A stretch of 64,000 bases of DNA from a bacterium (GCA_030615605.1 JAUWYY010000012.1:1-64000); one strand, 5' to 3'. Shown: positions 53,263 through 62,595, numbered from the stretch's first letter. A program made the numbers and translations. Notes: a model not told the origin generated them from the sequence alone.

Positions 53263-54501
53263 GTGATAAGTGAGAGAGCTGAGGCGCTTTCGCCGTCTCA
53301 ACGTTATCTGGAATTGGTTCGCAAGCACATTGAAGGCATCCGCGAGGATATACCGCACTTGATCGCAACAGGCGAGAAGATGGCGGGCTATCTGCTGAAC
53401 GGGGGAAATATTTGCACGCCAGCGGTGAATCCTTTTTGGCCGCCGGAATTTGGGGGTCGTGCCGGCGGACTCATGTGCATCAAAGGCAATGTGGACAACA
53501 GCAAGGATGTGGCTTATTTCGCGCTGAAGGATGCGGGTAAGTCCGACCCAGCCAAGAACGAAGAATTGCAGAAGCTGATCGAAGGCAAGGCGCATCTGTT
53601 CGTCATCGGGCGTCGGGAAGACCTTGGCCCCCTGGCCGATCATCCCCGTATCGAGGCGTGCACGGGCGGGACCGATCCCGAAGAAGGGTTTTATCAATAC
53701 GACGAATTCGCGCCGCTTGCCAATGTGCGCGAATTCGAGCAGTTCGTCCGGGGATGGATCACGGCCGGTGAAATGATCGCGGCCTGCATCAGGGCGGAAA
53801 AAATGCCGGTTGTATGGATGAGCGTCTGGCTGGAAGGCTCGCATGCGCGTAATGCCAGTTTCGCTCATAACGAGCAGAGTAATTACGGCGAGCCGCGTGA
53901 ATTTGGGTGGAGTTCTCCATTGCAGTTATTTCATCGGAACCGCATTATTCCGCCGTTAGCGCCGGGGTATGTGGCGGAAGAATTTCTCAAAGCAGCGGTA
54001 CTATTTGTCGATGCTTTGGACAAACAAAGCGCGATTCTCAACAAGGCTGGCCAGTGGATGGCTGATGCCTTTTTGGCCAAGAAGCGGATTTGGACTGTGG
54101 CCACAGGTCACAGCTATCCGGAGATACTGGAACTGCCCGAAAAGCACAACTATCCCATTGAATGGGGCGCGCCTCTCCACAGCATCCTCCGGGCGATTCC
54201 AGACGATCTGAAAAAGGGCGATGTCGCCCTGCATCTGGGTTATATCCCGATTCATCTGAAGAATCTGAAGAATCTGCTCAAGCGTGGGGTAAATTACATT
54301 CATACCACTCCGTTCGGCAAGCTGGCCGAGATGCCCGAATGCCCGAACTTCCTTTGGTTTGACCTCCCCTGGCGTCCCGCGGATGCCTGGGTTGACGTGC
54401 CAGGCTACGGTGTGCGGATTGTCCCTTCCAGCAGTACGGCCCATAGCATCGCGTACAACGCTATTCTGTGCGAGATGGCGGAACAGCTCGGGTGGAAATG
54501 A
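53263..54501 (+). CDS. Second, larger SIS-like protein
   Basis: A 412-residue protein with two SIS-like halves. The first half has GYLLNGGNICTPAVNPFWPP and AHLFVIGRREDLGP; the second half repeats the fold with KRIWTVATGHSYPEILELPE, GDVALHLGYIPIHL and VNYIHTTPFG. Tandem SIS domains are the architecture of glucosamine-6-phosphate synthase isomerase modules and of several aldose isomerases. GTG 53263 is the start, with GGAGG about 15 bases upstream and TTGGA closer. It lies 97 bases after the first SIS gene. Together with the upstream epimerase the pair suggests processing of an unusual sugar; the substrate is unknown. Confidence 0.7.
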   Translation: MISERAEALSPSQRYLELVRKHIEGIREDIPHLIATGEKMAGYLLNGGNICTPAVNPFWPPEFGGRAGGLMCIKGNVDNSKDVAYFALKDAGKSDPAKNEELQKLIEGKAHLFVIGRREDLGPLADHPRIEACTGGTDPEEGFYQYDEFAPLANVREFEQFVRGWITAGEMIAACIRAEKMPVVWMSVWLEGSHARNASFAHNEQSNYGEPREFGWSSPLQLFHRNRIIPPLAPGYVAEEFLKAAVLFVDALDKQSAILNKAGQWMADAFLAKKRIWTVATGHSYPEILELPEKHNYPIEWGAPLHSILRAIPDDLKKGDVALHLGYIPIHLKNLKNLLKRGVNYIHTTPFGKLAEMPECPNFLWFDLPWRPADAWVDVPGYGVRIVPSSSTAHSIAYNAILCEMAEQLGWK

Positions 54502-54584
54502 CGAGAAGGAGCTGTCTGAGAACTGTCCTGTCATATGCAATGATGCGATCCAAGTCAATGTTGGGAGCGGAATGTCCCTTAGAA

Positions 54585-54610
54585 GCAACAAACCATATGG
54601 GCAATTCCGG
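54585..54610. repeat. Dispersed repeat A, copy 2
   Basis: GCAACAAACCATATGGGCAATTCCGG, almost identical to 50486-50511, 83 bases after the second SIS gene. The pair brackets the 50.5-54.6 kb sugar cluster in direct orientation. Confidence 0.6.
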
Positions 54611-54787
54611 ACACTGGTGTTCATCCCCCGGTGCTGGGGCGTGGGTGCTATTGCTCTGTGGCTATCAGCAAAGCGGAAATGACAACAAGCAATTGGTAAG
54701 TACGGGTACAACTCTACGAAGGAGGGACTGACAACGACTGACTCGAATGATCGTGGTAGCCGTCCGCACCAGAGGGGAAGCACCCGC

Positions 54788-55090
54788 ATGAGGCTCGTCA
54801 TTCGCGTTGAGGCAATCAAGGGCCGCTGCCCTGTCTATGACGTGGGCGATCTGATCGTCCTGGACGGCGGTATCCGCCTCAACCTCCGCGAGACCACCAA
54901 CGGCTGCATGCACTCTTTCGCATCGATCATTCCATACCACATAGCTCTCGCCAACGGCGTCAAGCCCGAGCAGATGGGCCTTGCTCACAAAGACAGAAAA
55001 GACGGCAAGGCGTACGTCCAGTGCCTGGACCCGTGTGACGTGACCGGCGGCGGCACGGTCACGTTCAGCATCGAGAGACAGGGAAGCTGA
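54788..55090 (+). CDS. TIGR04076 family protein
   Basis: A 100-residue protein matching the TIGR04076 family: RVEAIKGRCPVYDVGDLIVL, then CMHSFASIIPYHIALANGVK, and the C-terminal AYVQCLDPCDVTGGGTVTFS. The conserved Cys residues in KGRCPV and VQCLDPC may bind metal or be redox-active. Family members are often found beside sugar- or selenium-related enzymes, but the function is not known. AGGGGAAG precedes ATG 54788. It follows the second SIS gene by ~290 bases. Confidence 0.75.
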   Translation: MRLVIRVEAIKGRCPVYDVGDLIVLDGGIRLNLRETTNGCMHSFASIIPYHIALANGVKPEQMGLAHKDRKDGKAYVQCLDPCDVTGGGTVTFSIERQGS

Positions 55091-55136
55091 CCGGCAAGCA
55101 GGCGGCTGATGGGGTAAACACCAGGCGCAACTGACT

Positions 55137-55650
55137 TCATTTGCTCTGCAGGCCGATGCGGTCTACGGGGATAGGCTCGAAGCCTAACGCTAAGGCCGGC
55201 GAGTCCGGCTTCAGCCGGTAGTCACCGTTCTCGACATCAACAAACAGCGGATCGGCGACCACAGAATGAGCATCAAAGCCCATCTGCTGCCACTGACGTA
55301 AGAACTGCCCGGCGCACCTCTGCCGACCAGCGCGCCTTCCTCATCGTAGTACAAATTGTAGTCACACTCAGAGACTCCGTGTCCGTCGCGGGTGGCCAGT
55401 AATGCTGCCCCCCGGTTAATAGCACAAACGATGTTTCTGACAAAGCGGCTGCCCTGACCGCCCATCCTCAAGTCCATCCGCCGCTGAAAGCTGCCGATGA
55501 AGATATTGTTTTCGATCAAGTTATTATTGGGATCGCCGACCGGCATACTGACTCCACCCAGCACATTACCCACACAGATGTTGCCATAGATCCTCACGTT
55601 GATCGGTGAATTGTCCATACATGCTGGATACATCACCGCCTGATACCACG
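55137..55650 (-). pseudogene. Right-handed parallel beta-helix protein, 3' part, frameshifted
   Basis: The minus ORF at 55211-55705 carries beta-helix coils: SPINVRIYGNICVGNVLGGV, NNLIENNIFIGSFQRRMDLR, RFVRNIVCAINRGAALLATR. Near 55295 the correct frame switches to FLRQWQQMGFDAHSVVADPL and FVDVENGDYRLKPDSPALAL, ending at TGA 55137-55139 with the typical end of right-handed beta-helix/pectate-lyase-like glycan-degrading proteins. The 5' end is missing at ~55650, where unrelated ankyrin-coding sequence on the other strand begins. Dead gene. Confidence 0.55.
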
Positions 55651-55655
55651 ATAAG

Positions 55656-55889
55656 AACGCCACGGCGTTGCACTTCGCCGCATTGGGAGGGCAAGCCGAG
55701 GGCACAAGAGTTCTTCTTGCTGCGGGGGCTTCCGTGAAGGCGCAGACAGAGCACGGCCTGACGCCTCTTCATCTGAGTGCACCAAGAGGCAATGCGCAAA
55801 CAGTTGAGGTCTTATTGGACGCGGGAGCTGCGGTCAACCCCATAGACTCATCTGGTAGGACAACCGCTCCACATCTGGCATTCCTCTAA
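55656..55889 (+). pseudogene. Ankyrin-repeat gene fragment
   Basis: The frame reads ALHFAALGGQAEGTRVLLAA, GLTPLHLSAPRGNAQTVEVL and LDAGAAVNPIDSSGRTTAPH: two ankyrin repeats (G.TPLH.AA..G...V..LL..GA.VN). There is no start with an RBS and the frame ends after two repeats. It joins the beta-helix remnant abruptly at ~55650, evidence of a recombination junction. Confidence 0.5.
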
Positions 55890-55921
55890 TCCGAACGCAG
55901 TCAACAATTGGTTTCAGCGAG

Positions 55922-56179
55922 CTACCTTTCTCCTTCATTGGTACATTGTGGCTGAGGGTCTATCCCCTTAACCGGAACAGCCCAGGTGTGGCCGCCATCG
56001 CAAGACCTTCGCATGACTATGCCGCCGCCTAGCTCGAAGAAAATGGCTGCACTTCCGTCCTTGAGTATTGATAGTTCGGCTTCCATTGTCTCAGCAATAC
56101 ACCCGCGCGTCAGCTCCCGCAGTCTCTGGTCGCCCTCTACTATCGACAGGGGCGCGTCATCCACACCCACAAATCCCAT
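55922..56179 (-). pseudogene. BNR/sialidase-like fragment
   Basis: An 85-codon ORF beginning MGFVGVDDAPLSIVEGDQRL with the Asp-box-like RSCDGGHTWAVPV (S.DGG.TW). It resembles one blade of a BNR/sialidase propeller. It lies just downstream of the other sialidase pieces on the same strand and may be part of the same broken gene. Confidence 0.4.
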
Positions 56180-56185
56180 CGAGCA

Positions 56186-56607
56186 CTACGGCCGCCAGCG
56201 GATCAGGCTGACGCCACCTAGCAGATAGTTGCCGTGGCAGGTGAGTATGGAGCCATCGTCCAGCAGCATCTGGTAAAGGTGTCCGCAGTTGCCATCCACC
56301 CAGTATTTGCCGTCATAGTATTCATACTCGTCCAGGATGTAGCTGCGGCTCAAGTCCCAGGTCAGCCCGTTGTCCTCACTGAGTGTAGCAAAGACGCCAA
56401 ACGGCAGGTGGTAGGAAGCATAGGCACACAGGATACGCCCGTCGGCCAGTTTGAGTGGATGGCCATCAACTCCAGAATGCTGGCAAACGGCTGCTGGTCG
56501 AGGCGTGAGTTCATGCCTGGTGTCTCCTGGGCGATGGTCAGGCCGACCGTTAACGGGCACAGGCAGATTGCTATTGCCAATATAAAGCACAGCTTGTCAA
56601 CATTCAT
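56186..56607 (-). pseudogene. Secreted sialidase-like gene, internally deleted and frameshifted
   Basis: The start ATG 56607 opens a signal peptide frame (DKLCFILAIAICLCPLTVGL). Near 56470 this frame must shift to HPLKLADGRILCAYASYHLP and FGVFATLSEDNGLTWDLSRS, a BNR/Asp-box propeller blade (S.D.G.TW), and ends VSLIRWRP at 56186. The N-terminal blades are lost, leaving about 140 of ~400 codons. Intact relatives are exo-sialidases or glycosidases acting outside the cell. Confidence 0.5.
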
Positions 56608-56759
56608 GGCAAGGGCCCCCTCTGCATTGCTTCACGTATAGTCGCCCTGCCAAATCAGCTTGCTAAGTACGAGCGAAGACACCCTCCTGCAGCCATCCCG
56701 GCTCCCGGTGCCGCGCAGCACCGGGAGCTTGGGCTTGCTTGTACCAGTCCCCCGCCAGC

Positions 56760-59033
56760 TTACGCCGGGCCTACTGTGACCGCGGTGTGGAAACGACTGC
56801 GGCTGCCTACCTCACGGAGCCCCTCCAGTTCAAGCTTGCCCTCCAGGCGAATGTCCTCGGACGAGGCGCCTATCATGACCTCAAACTCTCCTGGCTCTAC
56901 GACGAGATTCATATCCCTGTCATGATAAGCCAGCAGCTCGATGGGTAACGCAAAGGTGAGTCGTTTCTTCTCACCGGGCTCGAGCGTGATACGCCGGAAG
57001 CCCTTGAGCTCTTTGCGGGGGCGAGTAACGCTAGCCAGTGGGTCGTGGATATACAGTTGCACCACCTCGTCACCGGTACGCTCGCCCACATTCTGTACCT
57101 CACAGCTTATCTGGATCTCCTCCTCATCCTGAACGTGTTCAGGCGCGATCTCCAGGTTGCTGTAGGCAAACTCCGTATAGCTCAGCCCGTGGCCGAAGGG
57201 ATACAGCGGCTCCCGGGGAGTTTCGACATAATGGGCGAACTCAGCAGAAGACGAGAGGCGTCGATCATAGGTGGTAGGAGCTTGGCCGACGGTGCGCAGC
57301 AGCGAAACAGGAAGCTTACCGCCGGGATTGTAGTCGCCAAACAGCACGTCCGCCACCGCGTTGCCCCCCTCTTCGCCGGGTAGCCATGCCTCGACTATCG
57401 CCGGTATGTTTTCCGTCATCCATTCGATGGTGAGCGGACGCCCATTTACCAGCACAGCTACTATCGGCTTGCCCGTCTCGTGCAATGCTTTGAGCAACTC
57501 CTTCTGGACGCCGGGCAGATCCAGTTCAGTCCGATCCAGGTTCTCACCGGAAGTGCCATCTTTGTGCGACGCCGACCTGCCCCCCACCACGGCAATCACC
57601 ACATCACAGTCGGCGGCGGCCTGGAGGGCCTCGTCAAAGCCCTCCGTCGACTTGTCCATCACATCGCAGCCCAGTGCGTAGCGGATTTCCGTATCAGGCG
57701 AGACGTGCTTCTCGATACCCTCCAGAATGCTCACAATCCTGACCGCGTCGCCCTCCGACTTCTTATAGACGGTGAACGCGTAGTCTCCGTGAAGGTTGTG
57801 AGTACTGGCCGCGTTAGGGCCCACCACAGCGATAGAATCAACAGCATCATCCAGCGGGAGCAAGTTCTCGTCGTTCTTCAACAGGGTAATCGAGCGGCGA
57901 GCTGCTTCGCGAGCCACCGCGCGGTGCTCGGGGAGGTCGAAGATCTTGTTGACCTCGCCCGCCGGGACATACGGATCATCGAACAGACCCAGCAAGAACT
58001 TCAACCGTAGGTGACGACGAACCGACTGGTCCACGATCTCTTCGGGGAATTCGCCTCTCCTGATAGCCTCGATTAGCCCCTCGGCGTAGCAGTCTGGGAC
58101 GGGGATCTCTACATCGAGTCCGGCACTCAAGGCCTGTTTGCCGGCTTCGGTGGCATCGGCGGCCGTGTAGTGGAATCCATACAACATCTGGGTCACTCCC
58201 CAGTCAGCCACCACAATTCCCTCGAATCCCCACTCACCACGCAATATGTCGGTCAGCAGTTCTTTCGAGGCGGCGCACGGCACCCCATCAATCTCGTGAT
58301 AGGCGGCCATTACTGACTGGGCGTGACCTTCTTTGACAGCCGCTTCGAAGGGAAACAGGAAGACGTCGCGCAGCTCTCGCGGGCCGACGTGCACTGGCGC
58401 GCAGTTGCGCCCGCCCTCCGGGAAGCTGTAGGCGACAAAGTGCTTGAGGGTGGCTATGATTCCCTCACTAAGATCTTCGCCCCTCAAGCCCTGGACAAAG
58501 GCCGTCGCCATTCGCGCGACGAGATACGGGTCCTCACCCAGAGTCTCTTCGGTCCGCCCCCAGCGGGGATCCCGCGCCACCTCGAGCACCGGCGAATACA
58601 TCAGGTGACTGCCGGCGGCCCGCGCCTGCTGTCTGATGATATCAGTCATCTGGGATTCTATTTCCGGAGACCAGGTAGCGGCCATTCCGATGGCCTGGGG
58701 GAAGTGCGTGGCCCCCATACAAGTAAACCCGCTAAGGCACTCGTCGTTGACGATCGCCGGAATGCCCAGGCGCGTCTCCTCTACCAGAAACCGCTGGACA
58801 GCGTTGGCATTCTCGGCTGTCTTTTCGGCAGGCTGTTCAGAATCACCACCTGACAGCGCGATTTGGCCTATCCCGCCGCTCAGATACTCTTCGAGCTTGT
58901 CGTGGGATATCTGGTTGTCTTCCACGAATTCCCGAATCTTGCGCCCAGTTAGCTGCGCCATTTTTTCCTCGAGCGTCATTTCTTCTAGCAGTTGCTCAAT
59001 TCGCGTTTGCTGACATACAGTGAGATCAAACAA
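56760..59033 (-). CDS. Glycoside hydrolase family 3 beta-glycosidase
   Basis: A 757-residue GH3 enzyme (beta-glucosidase/beta-xylosidase type). Domain 1 is the TIM barrel from TRIEQLLEEMTLEEKMAQLT, with RWGRTEETLGEDPYL and the nucleophile Asp in FEGIVVADWGVTQML. Domain 2 is the alpha/beta sandwich (NLLPLDDAVDSIAVVGPNAA). The C-terminal fibronectin III-like domain is EIQISCEVQNVGERTGDEVV. The track start at 59144 runs into the URO-D gene. TTG 59033 has GGAGGT 7 bases upstream and is the likely start. No signal peptide, so the enzyme is probably cytoplasmic and acts on imported oligosaccharides. It lies downstream of the URO-D gene on the same strand. Confidence 0.9.
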   Translation of the reverse strand: MFDLTVCQQTRIEQLLEEMTLEEKMAQLTGRKIREFVEDNQISHDKLEEYLSGGIGQIALSGGDSEQPAEKTAENANAVQRFLVEETRLGIPAIVNDECLSGFTCMGATHFPQAIGMAATWSPEIESQMTDIIRQQARAAGSHLMYSPVLEVARDPRWGRTEETLGEDPYLVARMATAFVQGLRGEDLSEGIIATLKHFVAYSFPEGGRNCAPVHVGPRELRDVFLFPFEAAVKEGHAQSVMAAYHEIDGVPCAASKELLTDILRGEWGFEGIVVADWGVTQMLYGFHYTAADATEAGKQALSAGLDVEIPVPDCYAEGLIEAIRRGEFPEEIVDQSVRRHLRLKFLLGLFDDPYVPAGEVNKIFDLPEHRAVAREAARRSITLLKNDENLLPLDDAVDSIAVVGPNAASTHNLHGDYAFTVYKKSEGDAVRIVSILEGIEKHVSPDTEIRYALGCDVMDKSTEGFDEALQAAADCDVVIAVVGGRSASHKDGTSGENLDRTELDLPGVQKELLKALHETGKPIVAVLVNGRPLTIEWMTENIPAIVEAWLPGEEGGNAVADVLFGDYNPGGKLPVSLLRTVGQAPTTYDRRLSSSAEFAHYVETPREPLYPFGHGLSYTEFAYSNLEIAPEHVQDEEEIQISCEVQNVGERTGDEVVQLYIHDPLASVTRPRKELKGFRRITLEPGEKKRLTFALPIELLAYHDRDMNLVVEPGEFEVMIGASSEDIRLEGKLELEGLREVGSRSRFHTAVTVGPA

Positions 59034-59130
59034 TGTGTGCACCTCCACGCGCAAAATATCACGGCAATTGATTAAGCTTCGGCCCTTTCGCGAGAACTCT
59101 TCGGTTCCCTCCTGCACCAGCCCGCGAGTA

Positions 59131-60042
59131 TCAACCCAGCCCATTTGCAGCGCAGTACTCGTCTACCGTCTCCAGCATTGCCTCCAAGTGTTCCAAATGG
59201 GTATCGTCAAACATATTATTCGAGGTCGCCAGGATATGCTTGAAGCCTTCGCTTTCCTCCAGTATTTGCCAGGTCTTAGACTTGATTTTCTCAATTGGCC
59301 CCTGCCAGAGCAGTGAGTCCTCCAGGTTGCCCTTGGTAATGGTCGCCTCGGGGACAAACCTGCGCAGCCGCGGCCAGTCGTCAACATCCCCGGCCGGCGG
59401 ATCGTTCAGACACTCCAATATGTCCACCCCGAACCGGTGGTAAGTATTGTTTTCCAGCAGGCCTTTCATATGCCCGCAAGTGTGAATCCAGAACAGCGCT
59501 CCGCCGGCATGCGCCTGCTCGCTGCTGGCCTGGAGGTACGGGGTTATGTGCTCTTCATACATCCGCGGCGAGAACTGCTCATAACCCCACACAGCGGTTT
59601 GCATAGCATCAACATTCGCTTCAATGCCAACTTCAACCTGAAAGTGGGTGTAGGCCATCACCTTCTCCATCAGCTCATGGGCCAGCTCGGGGTAGTCGTG
59701 CAGGAAGTAGTGCAGGCTCAGTTGGGTGAAATGAAGCTCCAGAACCTCCACAAAGGGCATCCAGTAGTGAATGATTGACAGGCCCCGGTCGGCGACCTGT
59801 TCCATTCGGGGCATAATCTCATTCAGTAATGCTTGCTTGATCTCTGGGCGGCGCTGGTCGAGTACTCTGAGGCACTCGTCAAGGTACCAGACCAGCGCGT
59901 CGAGGTTATCACCATCTTTTATCATCTCTTCGACATGATAGGTTAACTGGCTCTTCTTATGACACCGCGTACGCTCGCGAAGCTCGCCGTGAGGGGTCTG
60001 CAGGGTGCGCGTCTTTTTCACCACCTGCTCGTCCTCCACCAC
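59131..60042 (-). CDS. URO-D family protein, probably 5'-truncated
   Basis: About 303 residues of a uroporphyrinogen decarboxylase-superfamily protein of the type common near glycosidases and methyltransferases. NWADHLCWDEAVVEDEQVVK lies upstream of the track start, then KTRTLQTPHGELRERTRC; IIHYWMPFVEVLELHFTQLS, FQVEVGIEANVDAMQTAVWG and ALFWIHTCGHMKGLLENNTY carry the barrel. The HTCG Cys/His region is typical of the zinc-type corrinoid methyltransferase branch (MtaA/CmuA-like). The frame is open only back to a TAA near 60096, and the normal ~60-90 N-terminal residues are absent; no RBS is found. It may be a pseudogene. Confidence 0.65.
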   Translation of the reverse strand: MVEDEQVVKKTRTLQTPHGELRERTRCHKKSQLTYHVEEMIKDGDNLDALVWYLDECLRVLDQRRPEIKQALLNEIMPRMEQVADRGLSIIHYWMPFVEVLELHFTQLSLHYFLHDYPELAHELMEKVMAYTHFQVEVGIEANVDAMQTAVWGYEQFSPRMYEEHITPYLQASSEQAHAGGALFWIHTCGHMKGLLENNTYHRFGVDILECLNDPPAGDVDDWPRLRRFVPEATITKGNLEDSLLWQGPIEKIKSKTWQILEESEGFKHILATSNNMFDDTHLEHLEAMLETVDEYCAANGLG

Positions 60043-60099
60043 AGCTTCATCCCAGCACAGGTGGTCAGCCCAATTGTCGCCGAAGACTTGCCCATTTGA

Positions 60100-60496
60100 T
60101 TAGAAATGAATCTGCCAGCCGTTAAGTTGGGCATGACCAGTGGCCGGCCGCCCCGGGAGCGAATGGATAGACGCGCAGTACGGCCTCCCCCGGCTTGACC
60201 GCATCGCTCTCACCTCTTTCGCAGTATGTGACTGTATTGGCCACTGGCTCAGTGAACTATCGGGCAGCTTGCTTAGTACAATTCCACACCATTCAGCATT
60301 AACCTCCTGCGACAACGAACGCCTTCTTAGCAGAGACTGCTGTGAGAGTTATTTCTAATCATCACAGATAACCCGTCGGCTGCAAGAAGGTTTGCGCTAT
60401 CAACATTTAGCTCTCCTCCTGCACTAGTTAGCGCCCCTCAACCTAGCTATACTCGGTGGGCCCGCCGCCAGCTCTCTCAGACACGCCTGGCCTTCT
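60100..60496. other. Degenerate region between URO-D pieces
   Basis: No intact ORF. Two Shine-Dalgarno-like sites followed by very short frames (AGGAGGTTAATG and GGAGGAGAGCTAAATG on the minus strand) suggest deleted gene starts. Confidence 0.35.
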
Positions 60497-60821
60497 TCAA
60501 CCGATTTTACTTGGCAATTCGGCGCCCATCATGCTGCTTATGACAGCCTCGCCCAGATGATTGATAGCGACCAGGGGAAGCAAATCTGAGCCGATCGCCA
60601 GTGTGTCACACAGGACTTGATATTGCGCTGCGAAGAAATGCTCGAGCCACCGTCCGCATTCCGGCCCGCTCATATACTCGGGGTTCGTCACGTGGATACC
60701 CAGCGGAATCCAGCCCTGCGGCTGTCGAGGCAAAGGCCTGCTGGTAACGCTGACGCACGCGGGCGACATGCTCAAGGTCGTACAGATCCGCCAGATCGCC
60801 AGGTGCGCCGCTCATACGCAA
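60497..60821 (-). pseudogene. URO-D-like N-terminal remnant, frameshifted
   Basis: One frame reads GDLADLYDLEHVARVRQRYQ, and an overlapping frame continues WIPLGIHVTNPEYMSGPECG followed by ALIGSD-type region (CDTLAIGSDLLPLVAINHLG). The combination fits the N-terminal ~110 residues of a URO-D-like protein (..R.RY..AF....PPV.IHV.NP.......). The two frames require at least one indel; the rest of the gene is lost. Confidence 0.45.
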
Positions 60822-60840
60822 TCACCCAGCGCTTGCATAT

Positions 60841-61051
60841 CCTCTTCCACTAATCTCTCCTTGGTTAGTGGTTAGTCAACACACGCAATGTCATTCCATT
60901 CGCCCTCGTAAATCAGTCGAAACGGTGGCTGTCGCATCGGTTACTCCTCCCTTTGTGGTCGTTTTCGGTGCGGCTCATCCCCTACTTCCCCTCAGCCGAT
61001 GTTGCAACCCTCTTGCTGCTTGCTGCGGCGAGCACCGTGCCTAAACACTAC
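60841..61051. other. Intergenic stretch without a recognisable gene
   Basis: Nothing recognised apart from the hairpin that begins at 61052. Confidence 0.35.
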
Positions 61052-61086
61052 GATGGGCAAGGCGCTCATCTCACGCCTTGCCCATC
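61052..61086. repeat. Perfect 13-bp-stem hairpin after the lipoprotein gene
   Basis: GATGGGCAAGGCG-N9-CGCCTTGCCCATC. It is 66 bases past the stop of the minus-strand gene at 61152 and may act as its terminator, although no U-run follows. Confidence 0.6.
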
Positions 61087-61151
61087 AACTGCGATAACTG
61101 GCCAGGCTCTAATTCAAGCCTCTGTGGGGAGCCATGAATCTGCCGACTGAC

Positions 61152-62309
61152 CTAGCTCCAATGCCACTCAATTTTCTCAGTAGAGCCGTCTACCCACTCA
61201 ATCTGGCCGGTGCCGGCCTGCAAATCACCGCTGAAGGTGGCCAGCAGCTCTCCCCCAGCGTCACGCACCTCGCCGCTGATCAGCCAGTTTTCGACGACAA
61301 TCGTGGCGGTCATGCCGTTGCCCAGATCAATCTCCTGCGACAGCGAGAACCACTCGATGTGCTGGTCGGAATCAAACGCGCCGGCGAGCACGCCGTCGTG
61401 ATGGGCCCATAAGAACCCTTCGCCGGCCAGCACGCCGAAGTAATAGTCGAGGTCAACTTCAAAGGTAAAGGCATAGTCCTCACCGAGTGTGCCACTGACC
61501 GCGTGGGTTCCTTCGATCTTGTTATTGACCACCCATTGCTCAGCTTCGTAGATGGCGAACTCGTCGTTCATAGTCCACGTGCCGCTGAAATCCGTCCACT
61601 CGTCGCCCTCGCGGTTGACGGTGAGACTGATGTAGTCGTCCAGATAAGCTCGTCCCTCGTAGTCGTAGCCAGTGCCTGCCGCCGCCACCCCACCGTCCCA
61701 GTCCTGGACATCCATCCGGCAACTGATATAGCCACCGGCGGTGATGGTAGCATGCGCTGAAGTGAGGCCGACAGTGCCGCGGATCTCGATGTCTGCGTCG
61801 GTATCAGGCCCTTCGCCGTGAATAGACCCGTTGATGGTGTTCAGATTGATCACAACGCTGCCCGTCCAGTGGATATCATCTATTAACCAGTCTATCTCGT
61901 AGGTCTCGGCGGGCCGGACTTCACCCTCTGACTGGGGCATCTGCGCGGCCAGGTACCTGGCGAAACTAGCCATCGCCGTCACGGTCGTGGCAGGTGCGTC
62001 GTCGGGAGCGCCAGCCGCCATCAGCCCGGTTTCCGCTAAAATGCGACTGACCAGCGCAACCAGCGCGTCAATGTTGGCGTTGGCAATCGTCCAGAGGTTG
62101 GCTTCGGAGATGCCGCCTATCTCGTGGATAGCAGCGACCGCCTCGTCACCGGCAAAGCCCGCCTGCTCTCCCTCGTCAGCTACTTCCGGCGGCGGCGTGT
62201 AGGCAGGCCAGTTGGGCCCCGTGGCACCACCACCGCCACCTCCACAACCGCCAGCAACGACTGCTAAGACAACGATAAAGACTAGGGCAGCTTTTCCCAG
62301 ATGCTTCAC
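61152..62309 (-). CDS. Large lipoprotein of unknown function
   Basis: A 385-residue predicted lipoprotein. Start GTG 62309 has GGGAGAG 8 bases upstream; the track's 62360 adds a polar N-terminus. The signal (KHLGKAALVFIVVLAVVAGG) ends in the lipobox AGGC, and the mature protein begins CGGGGGGATGPNWPAY. A helical segment to ~130 is followed by a beta-rich half: TYEIDWLIDDIHWTGSVVIN, LDDYISLTVNREGDEWTDFS, FTFEVDLDYYFGVLAGEG. Beta strands of that length suggest a barrel- or jelly-roll-like extracytoplasmic fold. No family recognised. Confidence 0.7.
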   Translation of the reverse strand: MKHLGKAALVFIVVLAVVAGGCGGGGGGATGPNWPAYTPPPEVADEGEQAGFAGDEAVAAIHEIGGISEANLWTIANANIDALVALVSRILAETGLMAAGAPDDAPATTVTAMASFARYLAAQMPQSEGEVRPAETYEIDWLIDDIHWTGSVVINLNTINGSIHGEGPDTDADIEIRGTVGLTSAHATITAGGYISCRMDVQDWDGGVAAAGTGYDYEGRAYLDDYISLTVNREGDEWTDFSGTWTMNDEFAIYEAEQWVVNNKIEGTHAVSGTLGEDYAFTFEVDLDYYFGVLAGEGFLWAHHDGVLAGAFDSDQHIEWFSLSQEIDLGNGMTATIVVENWLISGEVRDAGGELLATFSGDLQAGTGQIEWVDGSTEKIEWHWS

Positions 62310-62595
62310 AGCAAATCTCTCCCTTACGGTAGGCTTGTCCGTTCTAGCGTATGCTCGCAATAATCATACCCCGAATACTAAGAGTCTACTCCCTGCACCG
62401 TCCAGGTCGGCTCGGCCCTGCGGACAACCTACCAGTTTTGGCAATCTCACAGATTCGCCGACAGTTACCCAATATCCTTCGCAGATCCGACTAATTGACT
62501 TGCCCCGAACCTCCTGCCCCCGGAATCATGCCCTGACGGGGTCAGATGTGCTCGTCGTTACCTCCCAACTGGGCCCCCGAGCGCGCAGATGGGAC
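62310..62595. other. Divergent intergenic region
   Basis: About 285 bases between the lipoprotein gene and the promoter at 62596. The lipoprotein promoter should be here; a TATGAT box on the minus strand near 62365 has no clear -35. Confidence 0.35.

Noticed and set aside
52995-53868. 288-codon minus ORF (53002-53868)
   Set aside because: Antisense to the two SIS genes, which carry recognisable folds and RBSs.
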